64,000 nucleotides of DNA from Dolomedes plantarius (taxonomy: Eukaryota > Arthropoda > Arachnida > Araneae > Dolomedidae): NCBI GenBank assembly GCA_907164885.2, contig OU015493.1, positions 124,865,570 through 124,929,569 on the forward strand, read 5' to 3'. The translations under genes and the position numbers were made by a program. The notes under the pieces are model-generated. The model had not been told where the DNA came from, did not search any database, and saw nothing but the letters and a program-made list of their open reading frames with translations. Shown one piece after another: positions 63,686-64,000 of the stretch. Within the stretch, counting starts at the first letter, position 1, and each line of letters begins with the position of its first letter.

Positions 63686-64000
63686 AACCTTTTTCATGCC
63701 ACACTATGATCAAGAAATAAAGTACCATATTTTGCTGCGTAACTTTGGTCGATAACTTCCAGGAAGTCGGTCCAACAGGTGTACTCCACTCATTCCTTTA
63801 TTATATAATTTTATAATGTAAGGTTAAGGAAAATCAACTTTTATTTTAGCTCGGACATATCTTTTTGCTCTTTCTAATGGTTCGTGAGTGATAAAATTTG
63901 ATGTAATAGTTACAACAAAACTATCGTTCCAATAGCACATATAAACTTCTCCATCGCATCGGTAATCAAACTCTCCACGTTGAAATTTCGATATTTCTTT
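63686..64000. other. no feature seen
   Basis: AT-rich sequence at the window edge; no coding or repeat recognised. Confidence 0.5.

Overview
This is a window of an AT-rich animal nuclear genome, most likely an arthropod. The signs are long introns with GT/AG splice sites, two conserved metazoan genes in pieces, many DNA transposons, tRNA-derived SINEs, Helitrons and long (TA)n arrays. The exact group cannot be fixed from the sequence; a chelicerate is a guess. Nothing prokaryotic or viral was recognised.

Region 1 (1 to about 15.6 kb, + strand) holds the 3' half of a SYNCRIP / hnRNP R-Q gene: end of RRM2, RRM3, a proline/RG segment, a Tyr-Asp-Gly exon and the terminal exon with the GKRK and YGQQW signatures, then a possible long 3' UTR. 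RRM1 and the start of RRM2 lie left of the window. Several coding exons carry one-base indels that look like assembly errors, because exon lengths and splice phases agree once they are allowed for.

Region 2 (15.6 to 23.2 kb) is intergenic: a Helitron, a 1.64-kb Tc1-like transposon with two direct repeats in each inverted end, a tRNA-derived SINE and one well-formed orphan exon on the minus strand (20958-21197).

Region 3 (23.2 to 46.3 kb, - strand) is a USP6NL / RN-tre-like RabGAP gene. Thirteen exons from the start codon through the whole TBC domain join in phase, with both catalytic fingers present. A C-terminal serine-rich exon with the stop codon follows, but at least one linking exon is unresolved. 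Introns hold mariner, hAT, pogo/Tigger, SINE and LTR-like remnants.

Region 4 (46.3 to 64 kb) is probably upstream sequence or a 5' UTR intron of the RN-tre gene, because the exon with the ATG is preceded by a splice acceptor. No further gene is supported. It is dense in non-autonomous elements: hAT elements with exact 8-bp duplications, a piggyBac relic flanked by TTAA, a MITE split by a TA array, and Helitrons at the right edge.

The two genes are not a functional unit: SYNCRIP is an RNA-binding protein and RN-tre a Rab GTPase-activating protein. They converge tail to tail. No new biological system is evident. The most unusual signal is a 38-bp perfect copy of the RN-tre exon 9 splice acceptor sitting 7 bp inside the end of a hAT element about 1.6 kb away.
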